This document shows, one piece after another, positions 33,254 through 42,028 of a stretch of 64,000 nt of DNA. The notes under the pieces were generated by a model. The model was not told the DNA's origin and did no database searches. It was given only the letters and a program-made list of their open reading frames with translations. Source of the DNA: CAIYRG01 sp964446945 (lineage in GTDB: Bacteria > Pseudomonadota > Alphaproteobacteria > Micropepsales > Micropepsaceae); NCBI GenBank assembly GCA_964446945.1, contig CAYUQO010000009.1, positions 1 to 64,000 on the forward strand. Direction: 5' to 3'. Position 1 is the stretch's first letter, and every line of letters begins with the position of its first letter. The position numbers and the translations under genes were made by a program.

Positions 33254-34461
33254 AGACCGAATTCCACCGGATCAGCCGGCTTCCGCCCTATATCTTCGAG
33301 CAGGTCAACAAGCTCAAAGCCGAAGCGCGCGCGCGGGGTGAAGACATCATCGATTTCGGCATGGGCAATCCCGATATGCCGACGCCACCCCATATCGTTG
33401 AGAAGCTGGTTGAGACGGCGAGGGGGCCGCGCGCCAACCGCTACTCCGCATCGCGCGGCATCAAGGGCCTGCGCAAGGCGATGAGCGCCTATTATTTCCG
33501 CCGTTTCGGCGTCGAGCTGGATCCCGAAACCGAGGTCATTGCGACTCTCGGGTCCAAGGAGGGCTTTGCCAATATCGCCCAGGCAATCACCGCCCCCGGC
33601 GATGTCGTGCTGGTGCCCAATCCGGCCTATCCGATTCATGCCTTCGGATTCATTCTCGCAGGCGCTGCGATACGCCACGTGCCTGCGACCAGCCCGGACG
33701 AATTTCTCAGCCGGGCAGCCACCGCAATCAAGCATTCGCAACCGTCACCGCTGGCGATGGTGGTGAATTACCCGTCCAATCCGACGGCGCAAGTTGTCGG
33801 CCTGGATTTCTATCGCGAAGTGGTGGCGCTCGCGCAGCGCCATGAGATGTGGGTGCTGTCCGATCTCGCGTATTCCGATACCTATTTCGACGAATCAAAT
33901 CCGCCGCCGTCGATCCTGCAGGTCGAAGGCGCGCGTGATCTCGCAATCGAATTCCAATCGCTGTCCAAAACTTATGCCATGCCCGGTTGGCGCATGGGTT
34001 TTGCCGCCGGCAATCGAACCCTCATTGCCGCGCTTGCGCGGATAAAGTCCTATCTCGATTACGGCGCCTACACGCCGATTCAAGTCGCGGCCGCGGCGGC
34101 ATTGAACGGCCCCCAGGACTGCGCGCGCGAGATTCGCGCAACCTACAAGCACCGGCGCGATGTTCTGGTCGACAGCATGGCGCGTGCCGGATGGCATATT
34201 CCAAGCCCGCCGGCATCCATGTTCGCCTGGGCGCCCATTCCCGAGGCTTTTCGCGAACTTGGCTCGATGGAATTTGCCAAGCGCCTGCTGCTCGAGGCCA
34301 AAGTCGCGGTTTCACCGGGTGTCGGTTTTGGCGAATATGGCGAGGGTTATGTGCGCATCGCTTTGGTCGAAAATGAGCAGCGCATCCGCCAGGCTGCGCG
34401 CAATGTGCGGCGCTTCCTTGATTTCGGGCGCAACTCACGCGTGATGGAAGCCGCCAAATGA
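33250..34461 (+). CDS. Class I PLP aminotransferase, AlaC-like
   Basis: A 403-residue cytosolic aminotransferase. Motifs: FHRISRLPPYIFEQVNKLK at the start, DIIDFGMGNPDMPTP, NYPSNPTAQVV, and the PLP lysine in SLSKTYAMPGWRMGF near residue 240. These match the AlaC/glutamate-pyruvate aminotransferase family (formerly LL-DAP aminotransferase-like). It overlaps the lipoprotein and hom genes by 4 nt each, so the three are coupled. In rhizobia and relatives this gene precedes hom, suggesting a role in aspartate-family amino-acid supply. Confidence 0.88.
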   Translation: MKTEFHRISRLPPYIFEQVNKLKAEARARGEDIIDFGMGNPDMPTPPHIVEKLVETARGPRANRYSASRGIKGLRKAMSAYYFRRFGVELDPETEVIATLGSKEGFANIAQAITAPGDVVLVPNPAYPIHAFGFILAGAAIRHVPATSPDEFLSRAATAIKHSQPSPLAMVVNYPSNPTAQVVGLDFYREVVALAQRHEMWVLSDLAYSDTYFDESNPPPSILQVEGARDLAIEFQSLSKTYAMPGWRMGFAAGNRTLIAALARIKSYLDYGAYTPIQVAAAAALNGPQDCAREIRATYKHRRDVLVDSMARAGWHIPSPPASMFAWAPIPEAFRELGSMEFAKRLLLEAKVAVSPGVGFGEYGEGYVRIALVENEQRIRQAARNVRRFLDFGRNSRVMEAAK

Positions 34462-35750
34462 GCGATGCCATGCGGGTCGGCATCGCCGGACTGGGAACCG
34501 TCGGCGCCGGCGTGGCCAAGGTGTTGCACGATCAGGCGCGTGCCCTGTCATGGCGGGCGGGACGCGACATCCGGGTCACCGCGGTTTCGGCACGTGACGC
34601 GCGCAAGGATCGCGGTCTCGATCTCGCGCATGTCCCATTCGAGTCTGATGCGCTGGCGATTGCCGAACGTGACGATGTCGACGTCGTGGTCGAACTGATC
34701 GGCGGCGAAGAGGGCATCGCGCGTGCTTTGGTGGAACGCGCGCTGCGCGGCAGAAAGCATGTGGTGACCGCCAACAAAGCCCTGCTGGCACGTCATGGTG
34801 CGGCATTGGCGGCTTTGGCCGAAAGACATGGCGCCGGTTTGAAATTCGAGGCGGCGATTTGCGGCGGAATCCCTATCGTCAAATCGCTGCGTGAGGGGCT
34901 GATCGCATATAATCTTTCTGCCGTTCGCGGAATTCTCAATGGGACGTGCAATTTCATCCTGACCCAGATGGAAGCCACGCGGCGGCCTTTTGCCGAAGTC
35001 CTCGCGGAGGCGCAGCGCCTCGGTTACGCCGAGGCCGATCCCACCTTGGATATCGGCGGCGGCGACACGGCACATAAACTGACGCTGCTGACCAGTCTTG
35101 CGTTTGGGACTGTGCCCGATCTCGATGGTGTGCGGCTGACCGGAATCGACCGGATCACGCCCGACGATATCGCCTTCGCCGGCGAGTTCGGCTATCGCAT
35201 CAAATTGCTCGGCGTCGCGCGGCGCACCGCCAACGGAATCGAGCAGCTGGTCAACCCGGCGATGGTTCCGGCCAGCACTCCGCTCGCGGACGTTGAATCC
35301 AGTTTCAATGCCGTGGCAGCCGATGCCGGTGAAGCCGGCCCGTTCTTTTTCCAGGGCCGCGGCGCCGGTCGCGGTCCGACCGCCTCGGCGGTGGTGGCCG
35401 ATCTCGTCGATGTGGCGCGCGGCGCGCTCGGCCCGGCCTTTGGACGGCCTGCCGCCGAACTCACGCCGCCCCGCCGCGAACCGGCAGAAGCACGCATGAG
35501 CGCCTATTACCTGCGCTTTCAGGTGCTGGATGTCCCCGGTGTGATGGCGGAGATTTCACGTCATCTGGCGAACGAGCTGGTTTCGATTGAAAGCATGATT
35601 CAGCGCGGCCGCGCGCCTGGGGAACCGGTCGCCATCGTGATGATCACCCACGAAGCCCAGCACGTCGCGGTGCTGCGCGCGTTGAAGGCGATTGCAGCTT
35701 CCGGCCGCGTGGTCGAACAGCCCTGCATGATTCCCATGGAAGCCGCCTGA
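34458..35750 (+). CDS. hom: Homoserine dehydrogenase
   Basis: A 430-residue NAD(P)-dependent enzyme reducing aspartate semialdehyde to homoserine, leading to threonine and methionine. N-terminal Rossmann VGIAGLGTVGAGVAKVL; catalytic domain KFEAAICGGIPIVKSL, GILNGTCNFILTQM, GGDTAHKLTLL with the catalytic Lys; C-terminal ACT domain from ~345 (YYLRFQVLDVPGVMAEIS) for threonine feedback. It is coupled to the aminotransferase by a 4-nt overlap and followed by glpX after ~150 nt. Confident. Confidence 0.95.
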   Translation: MSDAMRVGIAGLGTVGAGVAKVLHDQARALSWRAGRDIRVTAVSARDARKDRGLDLAHVPFESDALAIAERDDVDVVVELIGGEEGIARALVERALRGRKHVVTANKALLARHGAALAALAERHGAGLKFEAAICGGIPIVKSLREGLIAYNLSAVRGILNGTCNFILTQMEATRRPFAEVLAEAQRLGYAEADPTLDIGGGDTAHKLTLLTSLAFGTVPDLDGVRLTGIDRITPDDIAFAGEFGYRIKLLGVARRTANGIEQLVNPAMVPASTPLADVESSFNAVAADAGEAGPFFFQGRGAGRGPTASAVVADLVDVARGALGPAFGRPAAELTPPRREPAEARMSAYYLRFQVLDVPGVMAEISRHLANELVSIESMIQRGRAPGEPVAIVMITHEAQHVAVLRALKAIAASGRVVEQPCMIPMEAA

Positions 35751-35896
35751 CCGCGCGATCTAACTGTTTGCCGAAAATCGAAATTCATGCCCCAATGCGT
35801 CCTGACGGAAGCACCGGCGACAGTGCGTTCGCGTTAACAAGCAATTCGGGGGCAGAGGGTTCACCACTTTGATACAGTCAGTACGGAGCGAATCGC

Positions 35897-36856
35897 ATGA
35901 CCCGTCCCCTTGATCGTATTTTGGCGCTGGAAGCCGTCCGCGTTACCGAAGCGGCTGCCATGCGTGCCCATGTCCTTGTCGGCCGTGGCGATGAACACGC
36001 CGCCGACCAGGCCGCGGTGGAGGGCATGCGCTGGGCCTTCAATCATCTGCCGATTGACGGCACGGTTGTGATCGGCGAGGGCGAGCGTGACGAAGCGCCG
36101 ATGCTGTTTATCGGCGAAAAAGTCGGGGCCGGCGGCCTCAAGGTCGATATTGCGCTCGACCCGCTGGAGGGCACGACCCTCTGCGCCAAGGGGCTGCCGA
36201 ATTCGATCGCCGTGATGGCCATGGCCGAAGCCGGCACGCTGCTGAATGCGCCGGATGTTTACATGGACAAGATCGCCATCGGCCCGGGCTATCCGGAGGG
36301 CACGATCGACCTCGATGCCGAACCCGCGGCGAACATCATTTCGCTCGCCCGGGCGAAAGGCGTGAAGCCGGAGCGGATCAGCGCCCTCGTGCTCGACCGC
36401 CCGCGCCACGAGAAAATCATCGCCTCGATCCGCAAGGCCGGTGCATCCGTGCAACTGATCACCGACGGCGATGTTGCCGGTGTCATTGCGACAACCGAGC
36501 CGGATCTCACGGCGATCGACATCTATATCGGCCAGGGTGGTGCGCCGGAGGGCGTGCTGGCCGCAGCGGCGCTGCGCTGCGTTGGTGGTCAATTCCAGAC
36601 CCGGCTCGTGTTCCGGAACGATCGTGAACGGGCGCGCGCCGAACGCTTCGGCATCACCGATCTCAATCGGCGCTATGACCTGACGGATCTGGCATCCGGC
36701 GATGTGGTGTTTTCAGCCACCGGCGTGACCAATGGCTCGATGCTGGAAGGCGTGCAGGTCCACGGACACTATCTGACGACCCATTCGATCGTGATGCGCT
36801 CGGCGACCAGGACGGTGCGCTGGGTGAAGATGCGACATCCCCTAGAGAATGGCTGA
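35897..36856 (+). CDS. glpX: Class II fructose-1,6-bisphosphatase
   Basis: A 319-residue metal-dependent enzyme of gluconeogenesis (and the Calvin cycle in autotrophs), cutting fructose 1,6-bisphosphate. Motifs: VIGEGERDEAPMLFIGEKVG near residue 56, the metal/phosphate loop DPLEGTTLCAKGLPNS near 88, LDRPRHEKIIASIR. GGAGCGA lies ~7 nt before the ATG. It overlaps recJ by 8 nt. hom-glpX-recJ is a conserved neighbourhood in alphaproteobacteria. Confidence 0.95.
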   Translation: MTRPLDRILALEAVRVTEAAAMRAHVLVGRGDEHAADQAAVEGMRWAFNHLPIDGTVVIGEGERDEAPMLFIGEKVGAGGLKVDIALDPLEGTTLCAKGLPNSIAVMAMAEAGTLLNAPDVYMDKIAIGPGYPEGTIDLDAEPAANIISLARAKGVKPERISALVLDRPRHEKIIASIRKAGASVQLITDGDVAGVIATTEPDLTAIDIYIGQGGAPEGVLAAAALRCVGGQFQTRLVFRNDRERARAERFGITDLNRRYDLTDLASGDVVFSATGVTNGSMLEGVQVHGHYLTTHSIVMRSATRTVRWVKMRHPLENG

Positions 36857-38684
36857 AGCGCAGGCGCTTGCCGGGCTGATTCCATCTGCCGGCGGCCCGG
36901 CTGCGGCGCCTTCGCCATCTGCCCTTGGTATCGAAGCTTCCTATTCCGGCCGATCCTGGCGCCTGCGCGAAGTGGATCAGGACCTCGCGCGCGAACTTCA
37001 ACTCGCGGGCTGTTCCGCGCCACTGGCGCAATTGCTCGCAACGCGCGGCATCAGGCCGGAGGGTGCCGCGCAATATCTCGATCCCAAACTGAAGCATCTG
37101 CTGCCCGATCCGGACTCATTCGCGAATATGACCGCGGCTGCGGTCCGCTTTGCCAGGGCCGTGGTGCAAAATGAGACCATTGCCATTCTCGCCGATTATG
37201 ACGTGGACGGAGCATGTTCCGCCAGTTTGATCCTTGGCTGGCTTAAAGATCTCGGCAGGACGGCATTGCTGCATGTTCCCGACCGGCTGACCGAAGGTTA
37301 CGGACCGTCTTCGGCAGCGGTGAAACATTTGCGCGGGCAGGGCGCATCGCTGCTGGTGACCCTGGATTGCGGCGCGGCGGCGCACGCGCCATTGGCCGAG
37401 GCCGTTGCGTGCGGGCTCGATGTCATCGTGCTCGATCACCACGCGGTTGAAACCAATCCGCCGGTATTCGCCCATGTCAATCCGAACGGGCCCGATGACC
37501 GCAGTGGCCACCGGCACGTCTGTGCTGCCGGATTGACATTCCTGTTCCTGATCGCCGTACAGCGCCTGCTGCGCGTCGAAGGCTGGTTCTCGCAAACCGG
37601 AACTGCCGAACCCGACCTGCTGGAAAAGCTTGATGTGGTCGCGCTCGCGACCGTTGCAGATGTTGTGCCTCTGACCGGATTCAACCGCGCCTTTGTCCGG
37701 CAGGGACTGCGGAGCGCCGACGGCTTGCGCAGGCCAGGACTTGCTGCGCTCGCCCGTCTCGCCAATACGAACCCGCCATTCTCCGTCTACCATCTGGGCT
37801 TTGTCTTTGGGCCACGGATCAATGCCGGCGGCCGGGTGGGGCGCTGTGATCTCGGCGCCCGCCTGCTCGCATCCGATGATCCGCAGGAAGCGGACATGCT
37901 GGCCGCGGAACTCGACCGGCACAACCGTGAGCGTCAATCGATTGAAGCTGGGATCCTGCGGACCGCAAACGAGCTTGCGGGGCAGCAGCGCGAAAATCCG
38001 TTTCTGCTCATCGGCGGCGACGGGTGGCATCCGGGCGTGGTCGGAATCATTGCCGGCCGGCTCAAGGACCGCCATGCCAAACCGGCTTTGGTGGCCGGCT
38101 TCAGCGAAGATGATGATGACCCGATTGGGCGCGGATCGGCGCGCTCGGTTGCGAATGTCGATCTTGGCGCGGCGATCCGTGCAGCCCATGCCGAGGGCAT
38201 CCTCGATGCCGGCGGCGGACACGCCATGGCGGCGGGATTCAGCATCCGGCGTTCACGAATGCCGGAATTTGCTGCCTTCCTCAGCCATCGCATTGGCGCG
38301 TCCGCCGGCGCATCTGCGCCGCGTGAATGGATCATCGACGCGCTGCTTTCCCCATCCGCCGCCACCATTGGTTTTGCCGATGAGGTGGAGCGCGCTGGAC
38401 CCTTTGGCTCCGGAAATCCCGAACCTCTGTTCATGATGCCGGACATGCTCCTGGTTTATGCCGGCATTGTCGGCGAAAGCCATGTGCGGCTTCGGGCGGT
38501 GGGCCGTGACGGGCAGGGGATCAGCGCAATTGCTTTCCGGGCGGCATCAAGCGAATTGGGAACTGCGCTGCTGGGTGCCCGCGGCCGGCGCGTCCACCTT
38601 CTGGGCCGGCTCAAACGCGACGATTATGGCGGTGTTCCCAAAGTGCAGTTCCAGATCGAGGACGCGGTCGCCGCCGAAGCTTGA
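36849..38684 (+). CDS. recJ: Single-stranded-DNA-specific exonuclease RecJ
   Basis: A 611-residue 5'-3' exonuclease of recombination and mismatch repair. DHH-family motifs: ILADYDVDGACSASLILGWL near 117, DHH in VIVLDHHAVE near 196, then the DHHA1 part GRGSARSVANVDLGAAIRAA and GGGHAMAAGFSI. The C-terminal OB-like domain (VHLLGRLKRDDYGGVPKVQF) closes the protein. The first ~45 residues are an unconserved Ala/Pro extension, so translation from a later start is possible; the 8-nt overlap with glpX supports 36849. Confidence 0.95.
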   Translation: MAEAQALAGLIPSAGGPAAAPSPSALGIEASYSGRSWRLREVDQDLARELQLAGCSAPLAQLLATRGIRPEGAAQYLDPKLKHLLPDPDSFANMTAAAVRFARAVVQNETIAILADYDVDGACSASLILGWLKDLGRTALLHVPDRLTEGYGPSSAAVKHLRGQGASLLVTLDCGAAAHAPLAEAVACGLDVIVLDHHAVETNPPVFAHVNPNGPDDRSGHRHVCAAGLTFLFLIAVQRLLRVEGWFSQTGTAEPDLLEKLDVVALATVADVVPLTGFNRAFVRQGLRSADGLRRPGLAALARLANTNPPFSVYHLGFVFGPRINAGGRVGRCDLGARLLASDDPQEADMLAAELDRHNRERQSIEAGILRTANELAGQQRENPFLLIGGDGWHPGVVGIIAGRLKDRHAKPALVAGFSEDDDDPIGRGSARSVANVDLGAAIRAAHAEGILDAGGGHAMAAGFSIRRSRMPEFAAFLSHRIGASAGASAPREWIIDALLSPSAATIGFADEVERAGPFGSGNPEPLFMMPDMLLVYAGIVGESHVRLRAVGRDGQGISAIAFRAASSELGTALLGARGRRVHLLGRLKRDDYGGVPKVQFQIEDAVAAEA

Positions 38685-38741
38685 ATTCGGGGCTTCCCGC
38701 CGCTAACTCTCTCGCTCCGGTCCGTGACTTCACGGATCCGC

Positions 38742-38816
38742 GCGCCCTTCGTCTATCGGTTAGGACTCAAGATTTTCAATCTTGCAAGAGGGGTTCGACT
38801 CCCCTAGGGCGCGCCA
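38742..38816 (+). tRNA. tRNA-Glu (anticodon TTC)
   Basis: A full cloverleaf: acceptor GCGCCCT/AGGGCGC, D-arm with CGTCTATCGGTTAGGAC, anticodon stem CAAGA/TCTTG around loop TTTTCAA (TTC), T-arm GGGGTTCGACTCCCC, and encoded CCA at 38814-38816. The identity follows from the anticodon and the CTTCGTCTA start typical of tRNA-Glu. Confidence 0.96.
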
Positions 38817-38825
38817 TTGAAATTC

Positions 38826-39911
38826 ATGGCTTCGAGAATGTCTGAACCGCTAGATCGCGCCCGCGCATTCTGCACCCGCTTCGGGCTGCGGGTACCAGTC
38901 ATGCTGGCGCCGATGGCGGGGGTGCCGGCACCGTCGCTGTCGATTGCTGTCGCCAATGCAGGCGGCGCGGGCGCCTGCGGTGTTCTGATGATGCAGCCTG
39001 ACGAAATTCTCACCTGGGCAAACACGGTGCGGTCCGGCAGCAATGGCTGTTTTCAACTGAACAATTGGATTCCCGATCCTCCGCCGGTTCGCGATGCCCT
39101 GCACGAAACGCGGGTTCGCGAATTTCTCGGCCAGTGGGGTCCGCCAGTGCCGGACTCGGCTGGAGCTGCAACCCCGCCGGATTTCGCGGCGCAATGTGAA
39201 GCCATGCTGCAGGCCGGCCCTGCTGTGATTTCCTCCATCATGGGATTGTTTCCGGCGGAGTTCGTGGCTCAACTCAAGAAACGAGGCATCGCCTGGTTCG
39301 CCACGGTTTCGACAGTCAAGGAAGCTCGCGCCGCGGAAGCTGCCGGCGCCGATGTCATCGTCGCTCAAGGATCCGAGGCGGGCGGCCACCGCGCCTGTTT
39401 CGATGCGGCATCTGCCGAGCGGACGCAAGTGGGACTGTTCTCATTACTGCCTGCTGTCGTGGACGCGGTCTCTGTACCAGTCGTTGCTACGGGCGGAATC
39501 GCGGATGCCCGTGGTGTCGCCGCCGCACTCTTGCTCGGGGCCAGCGCCGTCCAGATCGGAACCGCATTTCTCCGCTGTCCGGAGTCAAAAATCCACCCTG
39601 CCTGGGCGGACGCGCTTTCCAGGACAGCACCGGAGGACACAATGGTCAGCCGGGTATTCAGCGGACGCGCCGGGCGAAGCATCGCAACCGACTACGTCAA
39701 AGCGGCCACATCACCACATGCACCGGCGCCGGCTCCGTATCCGGTCCAGCGCGGCCTCACCATGGCGATGCGGCAGGACGCGCAGAAGAGTGGCGAGGTC
39801 CAACGCATGCAGGCATGGGCCGGTCAATCGGCGGCTCTCGGACAGCCGGCGCCAGCCGGTGAACTGGTTGAGCGGTTGTGGACGGGGGCAACGACCTTGT
39901 TGGGACGGTAG
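38826..39911 (+). CDS. Nitronate monooxygenase (NPD family)
   Basis: A ~361-residue FMN-dependent TIM-barrel enzyme oxidising alkyl nitronates. Motifs: PVMLAPMAGVPAPSLSIAVA near the start, GGAGACGVLMM, VIVAQGSEAGGHRACF (FMN-binding glycine and catalytic-site His), PVVATGGIADARGVAAALLL, GASAVQIGTAFLRC. The start is uncertain: a TTG at 38817 directly abuts the tRNA; ATG 38826 or ATG 38838 are both possible and none has a clear Shine-Dalgarno. The family also contains enoyl-reductase-like members, but the SEAGGH motif supports this call. Confidence 0.85.
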   Translation: MASRMSEPLDRARAFCTRFGLRVPVMLAPMAGVPAPSLSIAVANAGGAGACGVLMMQPDEILTWANTVRSGSNGCFQLNNWIPDPPPVRDALHETRVREFLGQWGPPVPDSAGAATPPDFAAQCEAMLQAGPAVISSIMGLFPAEFVAQLKKRGIAWFATVSTVKEARAAEAAGADVIVAQGSEAGGHRACFDAASAERTQVGLFSLLPAVVDAVSVPVVATGGIADARGVAAALLLGASAVQIGTAFLRCPESKIHPAWADALSRTAPEDTMVSRVFSGRAGRSIATDYVKAATSPHAPAPAPYPVQRGLTMAMRQDAQKSGEVQRMQAWAGQSAALGQPAPAGELVERLWTGATTLLGR

Positions 39912-39948
39912 GGGCGGTCGGCGGGCGCTATTTCAAATCGTGACGGAA

Positions 39949-39977
39949 AATATAGTCCTATCCCTGCACCTAGTCAA
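39949..39977 (-). promoter_or_regulatory. Second copy of the sigma70-like promoter box
   Basis: On the minus strand TTGACT (39977-39972), 17 bp, TATATT (39954-39949) sits within the same block as at 9380-9408 (CGCTTGACTAGGTG ... AGGGATAGGACTATA). Transcription would run leftward, antisense to the 3' end of the nitronate monooxygenase gene, so it may serve an unannotated RNA or be a dispersed repeat. Confidence 0.45.
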
Positions 39978-40053
39978 GCGGCTTTTTCATACGACCGGAG
40001 TGTCGCGGGCACGTTTTGCGTGCCGCGGCATGGTCGGTTACCGACGCCAAATA

Positions 40054-40716
40054 TCAATCGAAGCGCCAGTGGCCGCCGTCACCACGACAGGCAATGCCGT
40101 CATGCGTATGCTCTTCCCGGCCGCGCCAGGATGTCTCTCTGAATTCCCGGCAGACTTCCCCGCGACGGCGGAATTCGCGAATCGGCGTGAACTCACCGCG
40201 AGCTTCCCCGTGACGCCATTCATAACGGCGTCCGATGTCGCCGTTCAACCCGGTTGCATAGACGTTGAATGCGTAGGGCTGATCCTCACAAGCGATCTCG
40301 CGCGAGATGGTATTTCCAAGCAATCCACCCAGCACCGCGCCGCCGATAACCGCGCCGCCATTGCCCCGGCTTGCAGCCGAACCCAGCAATCCGCCTGCCA
40401 GCGCACCGAAAATGGTCCCGGCGACAGCGTTCCCCTGGTGGCAGTTCGCTTCATACCGGCCCTGTTCGTAGTACACGCCGGCCGGCGCAGCAGGTGGTGG
40501 GGCCGGAACATCATAGACAGGCGGAGGAGGAGGAGGCGCCTGGAAGATTCGGTGGTATTGGCCACTACGGTCGAAGTAGCCGTCGCGATCATACTGGCTG
40601 TAATAGCCGTAGGGATCGGGTCCAGGCGCGCCCGGATAGGGCTGAGCTGAAATTGCAGTTGAACCAAACGCCAATATCCCTGAAGCAGCGATCATCAATA
40701 TCGATTTGACTTTCAT
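40054..40716 (-). CDS. Glycine-zipper (17 kDa antigen-type) envelope protein
   Basis: A 220-residue exported protein: signal MKVKSILMIAASGILAFGST...AISA, then a Tyr/Pro/Gly-rich stretch (GYYSQYDRDGYFDRSGQYHR, PPPPPP). A glycine-zipper 2TM domain is at ~97-140 (AVAGTIFGALAGGLLGSAAS, AVIGGAVLGGLLGNTI), followed by a C-terminal domain with four Cys. The glycine zipper places it in or at the outer membrane. Stands alone. Confidence 0.8.
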   Translation of the reverse strand: MKVKSILMIAASGILAFGSTAISAQPYPGAPGPDPYGYYSQYDRDGYFDRSGQYHRIFQAPPPPPPVYDVPAPPPAAPAGVYYEQGRYEANCHQGNAVAGTIFGALAGGLLGSAASRGNGGAVIGGAVLGGLLGNTISREIACEDQPYAFNVYATGLNGDIGRRYEWRHGEARGEFTPIREFRRRGEVCREFRETSWRGREEHTHDGIACRGDGGHWRFD

Positions 40717-40919
40717 AGAATTTCCTCCTCGGGCCGGACGATTATAGGCGGGACGTGGTAATGCGACGGTAATGGGCTGGGTCGAATTCGTCGCGCATTC
40801 TACGCAGCGGAAAATTTTGACTAAAAACCCCGAGTCAGAGGCGCGGGTTCCATAAAAAATTTACGGCGGATGACGAATCTGCGCATTGCGCCAGATCAAA
40901 AAGCGATCAGAGTCCGGCG

Positions 40920-41342
40920 ATGACCGACGGAAAGCCGGCGCGTCAGCGCGAATGGCGCGGCGGTGAGGCACTGAGAAACGCCCGAACCTGCTACGACCAC
41001 ATGGCGGGCCGCATCGCCGTTCGCATCACCAACTCTCTGATTGCGCGGTCGCATGTCGTTCTCGACGAGGATGGCGGCACTGTGACGGAGGCGGGTTTAG
41101 CGTTCCTCGACAGCATCGTCGTGGATTTGAGTTTCGGATCAAGTCGCAGGGTGTTCTGCCGGCCATGTCTCGACTGGAGTGAAAGGCGCCCGCATCTGGC
41201 CGGCGTCGTCGGCGCCGCTCTCCTCAATCATGCCCTGGTGCACGATTGGGTCCGGCGGGCGCGCGGCAGCCGAGCACTTTCGATCACTCCACATGGCCGC
41301 CGCGGGCTGTTCGAAACATATGGTGTTGAACCCGGAGCTTAG
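40920..41342 (+). CDS. C-terminal domain of an ArsR-type regulator without its HTH
   Basis: A 140-residue protein aligning with the C-terminal half of a ~230-residue ArsR-like regulator family: ARTCYDHMAGRIAVRI, LDEDGGTVTEAGLAFLDS, RRVFCRPCLDWSERRPHLAG, RGSRALSITPHGRRGLFETY. The N-terminal winged helix is missing. The frame is open only back to 40821 and that stretch encodes nothing similar. The Cys-x2-C in RVFCRPCLDW may bind a ligand or metal. It may be a truncated remnant or a free effector-binding domain. Confidence 0.6.
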   Translation: MTDGKPARQREWRGGEALRNARTCYDHMAGRIAVRITNSLIARSHVVLDEDGGTVTEAGLAFLDSIVVDLSFGSSRRVFCRPCLDWSERRPHLAGVVGAALLNHALVHDWVRRARGSRALSITPHGRRGLFETYGVEPGA

Positions 41343-41391
41343 GCGCCATTCGAGTGTTATACTGCGCTGATATCCGCTTCGCGGAGGCGCT

Positions 41392-41703
41392 GTGAACCGT
41401 CGTAGCCACAGATTCGCAATCATCACGATACTCGCCGCGCTGCTGGCTGGCCTGCCTGCGGCCGCTGCGCCGACCTGCCAAACCGCGAATGGTGAAACCA
41501 TCCGGTGCGGTATACCCGGAGCAATGCCGGTCGGCTGGCGATTGCCTGCGGAGCAATATGCCGATCAGAACTCGTCCGAGCTTTTCAAATGGCTGCAGGC
41601 GATCTGCGCGGTCGGAGTGCTGTTCTCCATCATGGCGGCGATGCCGGATTTCGACAGCACGCGTCCCGGCGAATGGGGCAGTGAGGAAGACGACCGCGAT
41701 TAA
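41392..41703 (+). CDS. Small exported membrane protein, unknown function
   Basis: A 103-residue protein; the GTG start at 41392 has GGAGG 5-6 nt upstream. It has a signal peptide (FAIITILAALLAGLPAAAA), a short domain with two Cys (PTCQTANGETIRCGIPGAMP), a C-terminal membrane helix (LQAICAVGVLFSIMAAM) and an acidic tail. The tail overlaps the opposite-strand small gene by 4 bp. No family recognised. Confidence 0.55.
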   Translation: MNRRSHRFAIITILAALLAGLPAAAAPTCQTANGETIRCGIPGAMPVGWRLPAEQYADQNSSELFKWLQAICAVGVLFSIMAAMPDFDSTRPGEWGSEEDDRD

Positions 41704-41882
41704 ACGGCGCCGGCAGGAGCCCCCCTGCCATCGCCGAGCCACTTTGCCATCCGCTCATAGGATTCTGCCGAGCTGATGAGAGCCTCCATGACGCGCTGAT
41801 CCTGCACCTGCGCCGCGGTATCGCGCAGCTTTTTGGCCCTGTCGAGATACTCCGTATGGATTTCGATCTCACTGCCGATCAT
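41700..41882 (-). CDS. Small helical protein, third member of the local family
   Basis: About 60 residues: IEIHTEYLDRAKKLRDTAAQ, then RVMEALISSAESYERMAKWL. This is the same helix pattern as at 11557-11790 and 16351-16560. ATG 41882 is preferred over 41888 because AAGG lies 7 nt before it. Function unknown. Confidence 0.6.
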   Translation of the reverse strand: MIGSEIEIHTEYLDRAKKLRDTAAQVQDQRVMEALISSAESYERMAKWLGDGRGAPAGAV

Positions 41883-42028
41883 AACCATGCCTTGTGCCGA
41901 TCATCGAGGGAATCAACGGCGCCAAACGGGAAAGGTTGCGGATCGGCCTGTCAAATTAGTCCGTACACAGCAAACCAATTTAGAATTGGAATTTATATCA
42001 GTTTTATCAAATGCGGGCTGCGGACAGC

